From positions 11,786,879-11,850,878 of the forward strand of contig CM034242.1 of the NCBI GenBank assembly GCA_019916065.1: a stretch of DNA of 64,000 nucleotides, read 5' to 3'. Position 1 is the stretch's first letter, and each line of letters starts with the position of its first letter. Below, piece by piece: positions 51,101-61,604 of this stretch. A program made the position numbers and the translations under genes. Under the pieces are notes generated by a model. That model searched no databases. It was not told the DNA's origin and was given only the letters and a program-made list of their open reading frames with translations. This DNA is from Vitellaria paradoxa (Eukaryota > Streptophyta > Magnoliopsida > Ericales > Sapotaceae).

Positions 51101-53673
51101 TTGTACGACCCAATCGCGATTCATTTGTGATGTGGATCATAAAACATGGTGACTCCCAACAAAAAATATAATTTATAGAGACATGAAAGGGAAAGAGAAA
51201 CGAAGAATGAAGTAATATTTTATTTGCTTATTAGAATAATGAATTGTTTTTATCTTATTTTTCGTATATATTTGAAATTTTAAAATTTAGACTATTTGTT
51301 GAGATTATGTTATTAGTTATGAGAATTATGAATTATTTTACTTGTTTCTTCTAATTATTATTGAAATTGTCTCAAACTATCTATATTTATATATGGATAT
51401 GTATGAATGATCCATCCTTGAACAAACCACGGCCTGAAATAGCGTCGTTCCAACTAAGTTGATTCTCTTTGTTCTACGTACCGAAGAAAATATTGAACAA
51501 TGTACCCTTACCCATACTACGTACTGTATCTAATTGCATCCTGGGTAACTATGCCACAGGATTATCCCAAGACAAGTGCAGTTGATCAACTTTCAATTTT
51601 GTAGCCATCTGTTGGCATTATGCTGCATAGAGTTTAGTTGTCAATGTCATAGCTAGGAAGGAGTTCCTTAATGTGTCTAGGTAATACCAGAAAAAGGATG
51701 CTACTTCAAGCTAGGATGGCATTCCAAAAGATAACCCCAGGTTGGCATTTGGGCTCAATGCAATTTTTCAATTTTATTTTTTAAATTCTTTTTGGCAAGT
51801 ACTTGGGTAAGACTGCGTGCATTGCTCCCTCCTAGACCCTGCATAGGTGGGAGATTGAGGTGCCTTTTTTGGTAAGTACTAGGTGCTATAAAATTTTACT
51901 AGAGATGGATTCTGCTTTCTCAAAATAAAAAAGCTGGAAAAAGTGTTCTTGCAGCTAGGCTTATTCCTACAAGCAATTAAGGGGCTTAAGGTTAGTGAGA
52001 GAAGACATATCGGGAAAGTTTAGTGGTGGTCTCATTTAAAATAACCCAGGAGAGAATCTCAGTGATAAGGAAACGAGATGAAGTGGGCTAGTTATTTTCC
52101 ATAGAAATACTGAAGCAGGATCTAGAAATTTTGTTGAGGGGATTGTTTTCTGTTATAGGAAACTTGATTTACCCTTTTCTAGTGAGAGGGAGGGTTATTT
52201 GCCTTCAGAAACTGTGAGTCAGTGCTTGGTCAACATTTTTTTTTCCACATGAATAATTTGTTAGTTATTGCTGCTTCAGTATATATAACTTCTCATTTTT
52301 TATATCACTAATTTGCAGGTTCAAGAGCCTTTCCGTTTCATTTTCACATGGTTTGCTGCTTTGCCCTTCATATTGTGGTTAGCTCAATCTCTTACAAACG
52401 CTATCGTGAAAGATGTTTTGATCTTGAAGGTAGGACTTTTGTCCATCACTTCGAAGGTTATATACTAAAGAACCATGCTATGTTTGGTCTGGAAACTAAC
52501 GAAGGCCATTAATATTTAGGGCCCTTGTCCAAACTGTGGGACAGAAAACCTCTCCTTCTTTGGGACCATCCTGTCGATATCTAGTGGTGGTACCACCAAC
52601 ACAGTTAAATGCTCGAAGTAAGTTTGAACTTTGTAATGCCTTATTTACATTCCTGCATTCTTGTGCTTGGTGACGTTAAAATCGAGATTCTACCTAAAAT
52701 ATTGGTTGAGGGTCTGAAAAATCAAATTGTAAAATCATAAAATTTTACATAAAACCCTCTCACATGAAAATATAGTCTATTATATTACAATTTCTTTATT
52801 TAGAGCTTCCATTTTTTTATTTTTTTTTTATTTTTTGATAAATAAAATTTTATTAATAAGAGAAAAGAGTAAAAACATGCATCAAGAGAATGCCATGCAC
52901 AAAAAACCTGCCCATATCAATAGCATGAACCCTCAGTGAAACTCACAAAAGATTGTATGTCCAATGCTATACCTCTTTTATCCAATTATACAATTGAGAC
53001 CTTGAAAGTGTTTGATGTAACTTATATTATTGATATGAAAATATTAACTTAATTTTAGCATAATTTGTGGGATTATAAATGTATGTGAACATTATATAGG
53101 TCTTTTGGAGCTACTCCATTTGATTTACGATAGTAAATTCGGTAGAACAATGCACATGCTACTCAATTAGTAAAGTATAGGAAAGAGTAGTATTACACAA
53201 TCAGAAAAATTTACCAAAAAAAGTAACAATTGAAACATCATGGCCTATCAATTGGGGGGGAAAAAACCATAAAAGTCTATTTTAATTAAAATTTATAAAA
53301 GTATATTTTGTTTGAAAAAAATTATGCAACAATCCCTTAATTTTTAAAATTGGTAAAATTGTCTATAAAATTGAGATTTTACTGACCTTACATCTCCAAA
53401 ATTGAGTTTTTACCGATTTTACCCCTATTAAGATTTTTATGCGATTCAACAAGGTCTCTCATGGTCTCACCTTAATATCGTAAGATTTTAAGATTTAATT
53501 GAGATTTTAATAATCTTGTTGCTGACAATTTAAATTTAAAAAAAAAAAAGTTGCAACTTCCAAAATTTTTCTACTAATTTTGAACATCATCTGAAACTTT
53601 CAGTTGTGCAACTCCAATGGTGTATGATTCAAGTAAACGTTTGATTACACTGCCAGAAGGAAGTAATGCTTGA
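45190..53673 (+). CDS. PGRL1: PGR5-like protein 1 (PGRL1), chloroplast thylakoid, ten exons
   Basis: Exons: 45190-45400, 46897-47012, 47259-47355, 47469-47569, 48035-48091, 48977-49053, 50176-50227, 52319-52429, 52520-52617, 53604-53673. All are GT/AG and phase-consistent: 990 bases, 329 aa. Residues 1-~65 are a Ser/Arg-rich chloroplast transit peptide with a Ser run from a TCT repeat. Two membrane spans: ~206-223 (FLLNVPAAVVALALFFFL) and ~242-262 (FRFIFTWFAALPFILWLAQS). Six cysteines fit the redox-active set of the family: C87, C188, and the zinc-ribbon-like pairs C277/C280 (CPNC) and C305/C308. PGRL1 acts with PGR5 in antimycin-sensitive cyclic electron flow around photosystem I. The start is the only suitable ATG: the frame is open upstream but lacks another ATG. 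Confidence 0.95.
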
Positions 53674-55707
53674 GTGAAGGTACATTCCCGTTCATATTAT
53701 AGTCTCTATTTGACAATGGCAAAGTAAGAGTTCCTAAAGGAGCAAAAAAGCTTCAATTTTATTTCATGTAGTGAGGGAGTGCTCAGCACTCTCTAAGCAG
53801 TGCAAAAAACCAATCTTTAAGGATGGGTTTGGATTGAGGATTTGGTAAGGGAAAAGAAAAGGGAATGAAAGAGGAATAGAAAATGGGCAGGAAAAATGAA
53901 AATAGATTGCGTTTGAGTGGATTCGAAAATATATGAAAAAGACTGCATTTATCAATAAATTAGTTTTTTTTAATTTAATTATTTTTGAATTTTCAACTTC
54001 TATGCATTTTTCCTACCATTTTCCAACACAAACCAAACACAGATTAATTTTGTTCCGTCGCCTTTATTTTACCCTTGACAAATCATTGATCCAAGCACAT
54101 CCTAACAATCGTTGTTATTCTTCCATTGCTTCCCCTTTTTCTTTGTCTTTCCAGAAAGTAGTGTCTTTGAAACTCTATAAAACTCAAAATATTTAGAGGT
54201 TGTAACTTTTACAAATTTATAATAACTTTTATAACTCTAAACACACCAAATTACGAATCAAGGTGTTATTTTTGAATATTTGAGGGTTCTTTTTTATTGA
54301 AAAGTTTGGAGGTTCTGAATGCCATTTTGAATGCAGAATAAAATCCTGGCAACGGGGTCTACGATATGAGTTGCTTGGGAGTGGTGCCACACATTATGTA
54401 CACCTGTCAATATTGGTGAAAGAGGAACTATGAACAAGAAGGATCCTTGCTTGAATTATTGATGTATGTAGCATATAGTTGTATTGTATCTGTTCATGTG
54501 TGTATACCTAACATACGGGCTTTAATTAATAGAATTAGACTTGCATTACATGTAATGCTGAAGCTATCCCTCAAATTTGTTTCATTGGTGCTGTTTTTGT
54601 CGACATTGTAGTGTTTTTGTACACAATGGCAATTTTTTTTTTTTTTTATTGAGTAGGTAAGAGAGAGAGAGAGAGAGAGAGAGAGGGACATTTACTAAGC
54701 TTTCGTCAATTTTCAGACTACTACAGCAAATGTCTAATCTCGTAATGTTCGTTTGGTACAGATGAAACAGAGAATGAGAATGTTCCTATATATTATAGTA
54801 GTATATAAAGAAAATGTGTTGCCTGAAATTGAGGGAAAAAAAAAAAGGACACTACATCGCTTAGCGATATCAATTTGGTGACTGTGAGGTTGAGACTATT
54901 AAATTAAAATTTAACAATGTAGTCACATTTATATTTTTTGAATTAAAAATAGGGTTAGGAAGTTGTAGTGTATTTACACTTTAGAGACTGAAGTATGAAA
55001 TATTAACCGTCAAATTTTTTTTGTTCTCTAAATGATCATCAGTGAAAATTTATTTTAATCAAATTAATTAGGATCAATGAATCATTAAGAGAAAAAAATC
55101 TGCCAACTGATATTTTACAGTTGATATTCTACACTTTAGTTACTGAAATGTAAATGCACAGTAACTCAATGCACTGTAACTCTTTAAATATGTGAATATA
55201 TTTAAATGTACCGCAACTCCCTAAATATGTGAATATATCTAAATCCCGATCTTAATATCCTGAACTGATTTTGCTCGGGAATGTTAGCGCCCCAAATCCC
55301 TGAAATTGGACTAGAGTATCAACCGGCGGAGAAGACCAGCCTGCACGTCGCAAGAAACCAAATTAATTGTATAAAAATATTACTAGAAAATCAAACTACC
55401 CCATTCCCAAAAGGCCGTATGTTCCGTAGGTGATGAAATCACGTCAACTACTACTACGTGGTACAGATCTCAAAAGAACCTTGTCTTTATATATTATTAT
55501 AAAAATTAAAAAAAAAATTAAAATGACTCGTAAGACACAACATTCGTGAGGGTCACGTAGGGCACCCGCTTGCTTTCATGTACCAGTCATATAAGCATTA
55601 TCGTCCCTTCTTCAAACACAAAGGTCTCTCAGCTGGAAGGAACAAAATAAGCTATCATCAACAAACAAACTAGCTACCTACAACCAATTAGGTTCAAGAA
55701 TTAAACC
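53674..55707. other. PGRL1 3' region and intergenic DNA
   Basis: Just after the stop, AAG/GTACATT (53681) and GAATGCAG/AATAAAATCC (~54337) look like a donor and acceptor, so an intron in the 3' UTR is possible; the sequence 54338-54540 is then the likely last exon. A (GA)n microsatellite lies at 54661-54684. From ~55480 the DNA is probably expansin promoter (TATATATTA at ~55486). No other gene seen. Confidence 0.45.
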
Positions 55708-58700
55708 ATGGGTAGGTCTTTCCTCCATCCATGCAGCTTTGGGTTCTTCCTCATTGGATGCATGATGACTGCAGTGTTCACCGGTCAATCCACCGCAGCC
55801 CGGCTACCTCTCTATCAGCAGCCACCACCGGCGTTCCGGCCAAGCCAATGGTCTCTCGCCCATGCTACTTTCTATGGGGATGACTCTGCCGCCGCAACCA
55901 TGGGTTAGTTTCTCATATCTATATATTTATTCTTTTTTTGATATTTAAAAATAACAAAACTGTTGGACGGTCGGGTCTTATGTCAATCCCAAAAGGTAGC
56001 TCATGAGGTTCAAGCTTCGGGTTGAGAAATTGATAATAAACTTGGGCTTTGAGTGTTGGGTGAGGTTGACCTATCTCAACTCCAAAAATTAGCACATGAG
56101 GTGAGATTTTCTTTCATACTTATAACATTTATTCTTCTCCCACCGCTCTTTTCTCCCATGCCTGCAGTCGCCGCTCGCCTATTTTGTATTGATAATTACG
56201 GATAGTCACCAGTGCATTTCATTCAAAATTATCACAGTTACGACTTTATGTTTTGTTTGAAATCAGCGGTGTCCACTTGAGCAGTAAATTATGTGAGATA
56301 GTTGAACAGCAAGCGTAGCATTACTATACTTATAAACTAACAATTAGTCTCTTCCACAACCGGTGTTTAAACACTCAACAATTAGTTCATATATGTACAC
56401 ACAATACACAATATATTCATCTTAATTATAAGGGTTGCATGATGCAGGAGGAGCTTGTGGGTATGGAAACTTGGCGAGCAATGGCTACGGAACAGATACA
56501 GCAGCTTTAAGCTCAAGCCTGTTCAACGATGGTTATGCCTGCGGGACTTGCTACCAGCTAAAATGCGTTGAATCAGCCTGGTGTTACAAAGGGTCCCCAT
56601 TCACCACCGTAACCGCCACCAACCTGTGCCCGCCAAACTGGTCTAAAGACTCCAACAATGGTGGGTGGTGCAACCCACCACGGACTCACTTTGACTTGTC
56701 CAAGCCTGCATTCATGAAGATTGCAGAGTGGAAGGCTGGCATTGTCCCTGTCATGTATCGCAGGTGCATTTCTCTCTGTCAATTTGCATCAACACTAGCA
56801 ACTCTATATGGAATATTTGTTCTTTTCTTCTTCAATCCATCCATCTAAATGATTAAGATGAATAACGATATTTTACAAGAATTAGCAGAATCATCCTATA
56901 GTAATAACAATAAACCTTTTTAAAATGATGAATCACCTTTTTAAAATGATGAATCACCGCCTCTTGCCACATCGAAATCGTTAATAATGCTTAAAACTGA
57001 CTTATTGAAAAATAAAAAATGTCTTCTTAAAACGAGGTGAGAATTGAAATTAAATTTAAAATAGTTCACCCATAAAAAAAATTAAAATATCTAAATTAAG
57101 TTTAATAATGATATTTTACTGACAAGCATTACCAGAAGCGGTTGCTAAAACTGAACAATAACGACTGTATCTGATGATCACCCAAATTTTTATTTATAAA
57201 TGCTAGTGTTGGGTAAAATAATACTTTGACGTATGGAGTGCTGAACAGTATAGTCAAGGTGCCACGTGACCCAATGCCAAACATATTTGAGCTAGCCACG
57301 TAGTCATTGACCGAGCACGTTTTAGTGTGACACGTGGCGTTCTGCCGAACAGTTGATTGATGGCATGAGATTTTCACGTGAGTGCTATATATGGACACGC
57401 GTATTTGAGATTAATATTCCAAGGGATACCCTGATTCTCAGTATCTATGGATAATGTGTTGCCACAAGACTGTAGCCGAAGACCTTAGTAGTCAATTTGT
57501 TCAGCCCATCGATTGGCGGCCAGTAAATGTTAGGCCTGGGACCCACAGCCTTAACGAGGGATCACAACCATAAATGCACCGTAGTTATGACTGAACTGTG
57601 TATTTATCTCTGAAGGAGTAAATAAGTCAGTTCATTTCGTTACGAGTAATAGATAGATGTGACAGGTAGACAGTTTGACCATGGAATTTTGGCTATATTA
57701 TCGTGTTTAACTACCAGAAGCATTGAATGAAAGGTATGGAGTATTTAATGAAATGTACGAGACATTAAATGAGTCGTGAAAGGCATTTGAAATAAGGAAG
57801 GAAAAAATGGACACGGAAGCATGGATACAATCAAATCATAGATATATTTTATTTATTATTTACATTACTATAAATACGACATTCCACTAGACAATTATGG
57901 TAAGCTGACTATTACCAAGTTATTCTCTGAAAAAGCTTTCTGCTTTGAGTTACTTGCTGACTTAAGCATCGGAGGGTTTTCTGGCCAGATACCTCCACTT
58001 CAGCCGTAACATTTCTTTTGTCTTTGTTCGGTAGGTTATCGATTGCATTTTCAGTTAGCGTAGTCAACAGTTCCGGTGATAAATTTTACTGCCGAACAGC
58101 TTGTTTCTCTAGTAGTATTATAATAATAATAATAATTTTTTTTTTAATGATTAATTCAAGATTGCCATACCATTAACAATTCTAATCAAACTTATATGTT
58201 ACCAGGACGATCTTTCTTAGAGTCAAGGAGGCCACGGCCCCGCCCCTTTGGGGGTGACTGAGTGGAAGTCGGGCTCGCCTTAGAGCTTGGGCCTCTCAAG
58301 GTTCCGGGTTCAACTCCCCCACAGGGGGGGTGGGTTACCGCTGTAATGGCGGGTGCCTAATGGCCTCCTCTGGGTCGTACCGGTCAGCCAGGACTTGCCT
58401 AGGCTGGTTAACTCTCCAGGGGCCTTTGCCGGCTAGGGTCCTGGAGCGTGCTTCGCCCTGTGCGCACCCCAGTACGGGGTAGCGGCTGCGAACTTCCACG
58501 TACCAGAAGGAGGCCACGGCCCCCGAATTTTGAAAAATACTATCTATACAAGTTAATTTTTAATTATAAAAAATTTGTATTATAATTAGGCTTCCCTAAA
58601 ATTCTAAAAAATGATTAATCATAGTTAGAAAAACACTGTTATTAATACATATAAATTTTTAGGTAAAAACAAAAATTAAGTTATAGACAAATTTCCTTCG

Positions 58701-61604
58701 AATTTAACTATCTTTTTCAATTTCAATTGCTGTACATATCCAAAATTTAAAAATTCAATTGACTGTATTATCTATATATATATATATATATATATATTAA
58801 TTTATTTTTTATTCATTAAATATAATTTATAATATTAATTATAATTTTTTAGGCCTAAATTCAAATATTAAAAAAAATAAAATAAAATTTGATTCCCATT
58901 AACCAAAAATGGGAACTTCATGCCTGTATGCTAGCATACTACCACTTTAGGGTGCACAAAATACTTGATAGATCTTAGAATGGAATCAATTCAATTTCTT
59001 TAGACAGGAGTGGTTGGTTCTACGTAAGTTTAAAAATTGTCCATTCATTTATTATGATTCGATTCGGCACATTTTTGGGCATGAACCAAATTGGGCTAAT
59101 TCAAATAAAGTTTAATTTCTTATCTATATAATAAAATAGAACAGTTTCTGAAAATATTCCTCTCACAAAGTAAGATTCAACAGTTAAAAATTATTTTTTC
59201 TTTCATTCAACGGTTGAGATCATTTTTATATTTTTAACTTCTTATTCAATTCTTATTTTAGGGTGCTTTTGAAGCATCGAAAAACAACGAAAAATGTGAT
59301 TTGGGTCATTTTTTGGCGTTAGGCACATAGCCACCAAGCCATATTTTTTTAAAAATGAATAATGTAATTTTTGAATTTTGCATTAAAATGTTAAAAAAAG
59401 AGAAACCGTTCCAACGATTTTTGGACCCGTTCAAACAAATTTATGTCAAAATTTTTTTAGAGTAATTGAACTTTTTGACTTTTGTGTCAGAATCTTAGAA
59501 AGAGAAATCGATCCAACGGATTTTAGAAATCTATTCCAATGAATTTTGGTCAAATTTTCTTGGAAAGTTGTTGAAAAGATTTTGAGATTTGTTAAAAAAT
59601 TATTAGGGTTTGTGGAATTGTTATTGGAGAACGTAAAAAATTTATTAAAGTTTATAAAATTTTGTTAGGATACATATAGATATATATAAATTTATAAAAA
59701 TTTCACGAAATATGAAGAGTACAAAATGTATTAGAGAATTTTAGATGTTTTTAGCATTTTTTAGCCTTTTTCACCTTACCAAACGCACCCTTAGTAGACT
59801 CCACTGCTATATATCTCATAAAATAGTTTGAGTATTTTAAATTTCACCATATTTTAAGAGTGAAGATCATAATTCAAAACTGTCAGCTTAAATTTTACGC
59901 AATTATACTTCCGAGGAAATTGAATCTTTCAAATTAAAATACCATAATTTATATTTCCTTTTTATGGTGCTTATTAAAAATTAATTGGAGAGAGAAAAAT
60001 CAAAACACATATAATAGCTACTAAGACTAAAGTTTTGGAAAAAAATTAAAGCCATGGATTACATTAGTATTTTCGATTTAAACTTTTTTCTAATGTTTCA
60101 ACTATAAAAGAACCTGACGGACCCAATCAAGTTGATCCAACCCGCCCCATGAACACACGTGGTATTACCCTTTAAAGTAACACGCAATCTTAGAAGGTGT
60201 TTGGTACGATGAGAATGGTTGAAAAATTTTAAAAATTTTTTAAATTTTCTAACACATGTTCTACTTCTCGTATTTTATAAAATTTTTATAAATCTATATA
60301 CAACTACATATCCAAACAACCTTTTACTAATCCTAATAAATTTTTTACAAATCCCAATAACATTTCACAAACTACAATAATTTTTCTACAAATCTCAAAA
60401 ATTTTTTAACGACTTTCAATAAATTCTGATATCAAATGATTTCGACGGACCTAGCGAAACTGTTTCGACTGTTTTTCTTTCAAAAAATTTGACGCAAAAG
60501 TTAAAAATTTTACTATTTACCTTTGAAAAATATGGTTTGATAGTTATGCACTAATTATCAAAAAATTACTCAAACTATATTTTTCATTATTTTTTGTCCC
60601 TCCAAATGCACCCCTAGTGTGTGTTTGAGAAGCAAAGCTAAAAGTCCATCTTCTAGCTACTCAAGTTTCTAAGGACTCATTTAGTTTGTTTTTCTATTTT
60701 CTGTTTTATATTTTTATTTTCTATTTTCTGTTTTGAGATCATTTTTCATCTTGTACTTTTAAAAATAAGGAAGATAACTCAAAATTCATTTAGTTACTTG
60801 CGTTTTCAAAATTTGTTTTCGAAAACTGAAAATAAGTTTACACATGAAATAAAAAATGATAAAAAGTCATTTTGAGAATTTTTAACAAAAAGCAAGGAAA
60901 TTTTCAAAATAAAGAAAATAAAATATTTTTTATTTTCTCATTTTGAGATTTTTAACACAAAACAAAAACAGAAAATACAAAATACAAAAGTCAACCAAAT
61001 GTCACCTAATTTTTGTTTAAAATGACCAAATTTATCATCTTACATAAGTTAAAAAGCAAACTAGTAAAAAGTTAATTTTTTTTTCTATTTAAAAAAAAAA
61101 ACTAACTTTTTACTAATTAACTAGTTACTACTTAAAAAAAATTATTAATTTTTTTTTTAGTTTCCAAACTCAGTCATTCACCAAGAGCAACTTCAACGAT
61201 TTGGATTTCTAAAATAAGCATGTGAGTCACGCACATGTAAGAAGTCCAATGTAGGTCTCTTATTGTTCCGTACATCTTGTACTTGGTGTAGAGTACCGTG
61301 CGTCAGGAAAGGTGGTCTCCGATTCTCTTTCCAAGGAAATGGGTATTGGCTGTTGGTGTATGTAATGAACGTTGCCGGAGGCGGGGACATTTCAAGCATG
61401 TGGGTAAAGGGAAGCAGAACTGAGTGGATAAGCATGAGCCATAACTGGGGAGCTTCGTACCAGGCATTTGCAACTTTGCGTGGTCAAACACTCTCTTTCA
61501 AGCTCACTTCTTCCTCAACCAAGGAGACACTCGTAGCCTATGACGTCGCCCCAACGAATTGGAATGTAGGGATGACTTACCAAGCCAATATAAACTTCCA
61601 TTGA
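55708..61604 (+). CDS. EXPA: Alpha-expansin, three exons with a 4.5-kb second intron
   Basis: Exons 55708-55903, 56448-56763 and 61292-61604; 825 bases, 274 aa, phases fit. Signal peptide ~1-30 ([16 protein letters not shown]). The DPBB/GH45-like domain starts near HATFYGDD, has GGACGYGN (66-73), eight or more conserved Cys and the diagnostic HFDL at 146-149. The C-terminal CBM63 domain (~172-274) has the conserved aromatic residues ([27 protein letters not shown]). Expansins loosen cell walls non-enzymatically during growth. The acceptor at 61291 (GTGTAG) was chosen because it restores [12 protein letters not shown] without a frame break. The intron is far longer than the usual ~100-500 bases because it is filled with transposons. 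The subclade (possibly an EXPA12/20-like one) is uncertain. Confidence 0.92.
57207..58098 (+). mobile_element. Solo LTR (gypsy-like) in expansin intron 2
   Basis: 892 bp, TGTTGGGT...CCGAACA (TGTT...AACA ends). GCTAG precedes and GCTTG follows it, a target duplication with one mismatch. TATAAATA lies at 57879-57886 and GACTTAAGCATCGGAGGGT at ~57960, a motif typical of the R/U5 part of plant Ty3/gypsy LTRs. No internal region follows, so it is a recombination remnant. Confidence 0.8.
58242..58506 (+). mobile_element. tRNA-derived SINE, ~265 bp, with 17-bp target duplication
   Basis: A GC-rich insert in an AT-rich intron. Box A-like TGACTGAGTGG (58255-58265) and box B GGTTCAACTCC (~58307-58317) give an internal Pol III promoter. 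AAGGAGGCCACGGCCCC flanks both sides exactly (58225-58241 and 58507-58523), the long target duplication expected of LINE-type retroposition. It ends CCACGTACCAG without a poly-A tail. A perfect duplication suggests recent insertion. Same strand as the expansin. Confidence 0.82.
59261..59790 (+). mobile_element. PIF/Harbinger-like (Tourist-type) MITE, copy 1
   Basis: Ends GGGTGCTTTTGAAGC and, reverse-complemented, GGGTGCGTTTGGTAAGG. TTA is duplicated on both sides (59258-59260 and 59791-59793). The interior has no gene and is homologous to 60193-60614 in reverse orientation. Confidence 0.75.
60193..60614 (-). mobile_element. PIF/Harbinger-like MITE, copy 2, inverted relative to copy 1
   Basis: Reverse complement begins GGGGTGCATTTGGAGG and ends GTACCAAACACCTTC. 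It shares with copy 1 the series GTCGTTAAAAAATTTTTGAG / GTTGAAAAGATTTTGAG, TTTATTAGGATTAG / TTTATTAAAGTTTA and TATAGATTTATAAAAATTT. Flanks are TTA and TAG. Confidence 0.7.
60679..61000 (+). mobile_element. hAT-like MITE, second copy of the 28149 family
   Basis: ATTTAGTTTGTTTTTCTATTTT at the left and, reverse-complemented, ATTTGGTTGACTTTTGTATTTT at the right. The interior (TTTTCGAAAACTGAAAATAAG, GATAAAAAGTCATTTTGAG) matches 28149-28466 along its length. Target duplication not clear here. It lies ~290 bp before the last expansin exon. Confidence 0.68.

Noticed and set aside
53821..54040. Possible MITE after PGRL1 (GTTTGGATTGAGG...CAAACCAAACAC)
   Set aside because: Terminal similarity too weak and no target duplication seen.
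58242..58330. Possible functional tRNA gene
   Set aside because: Box A and B are present but no cloverleaf of tRNA length can be drawn, and the 17-bp duplication shows a SINE.
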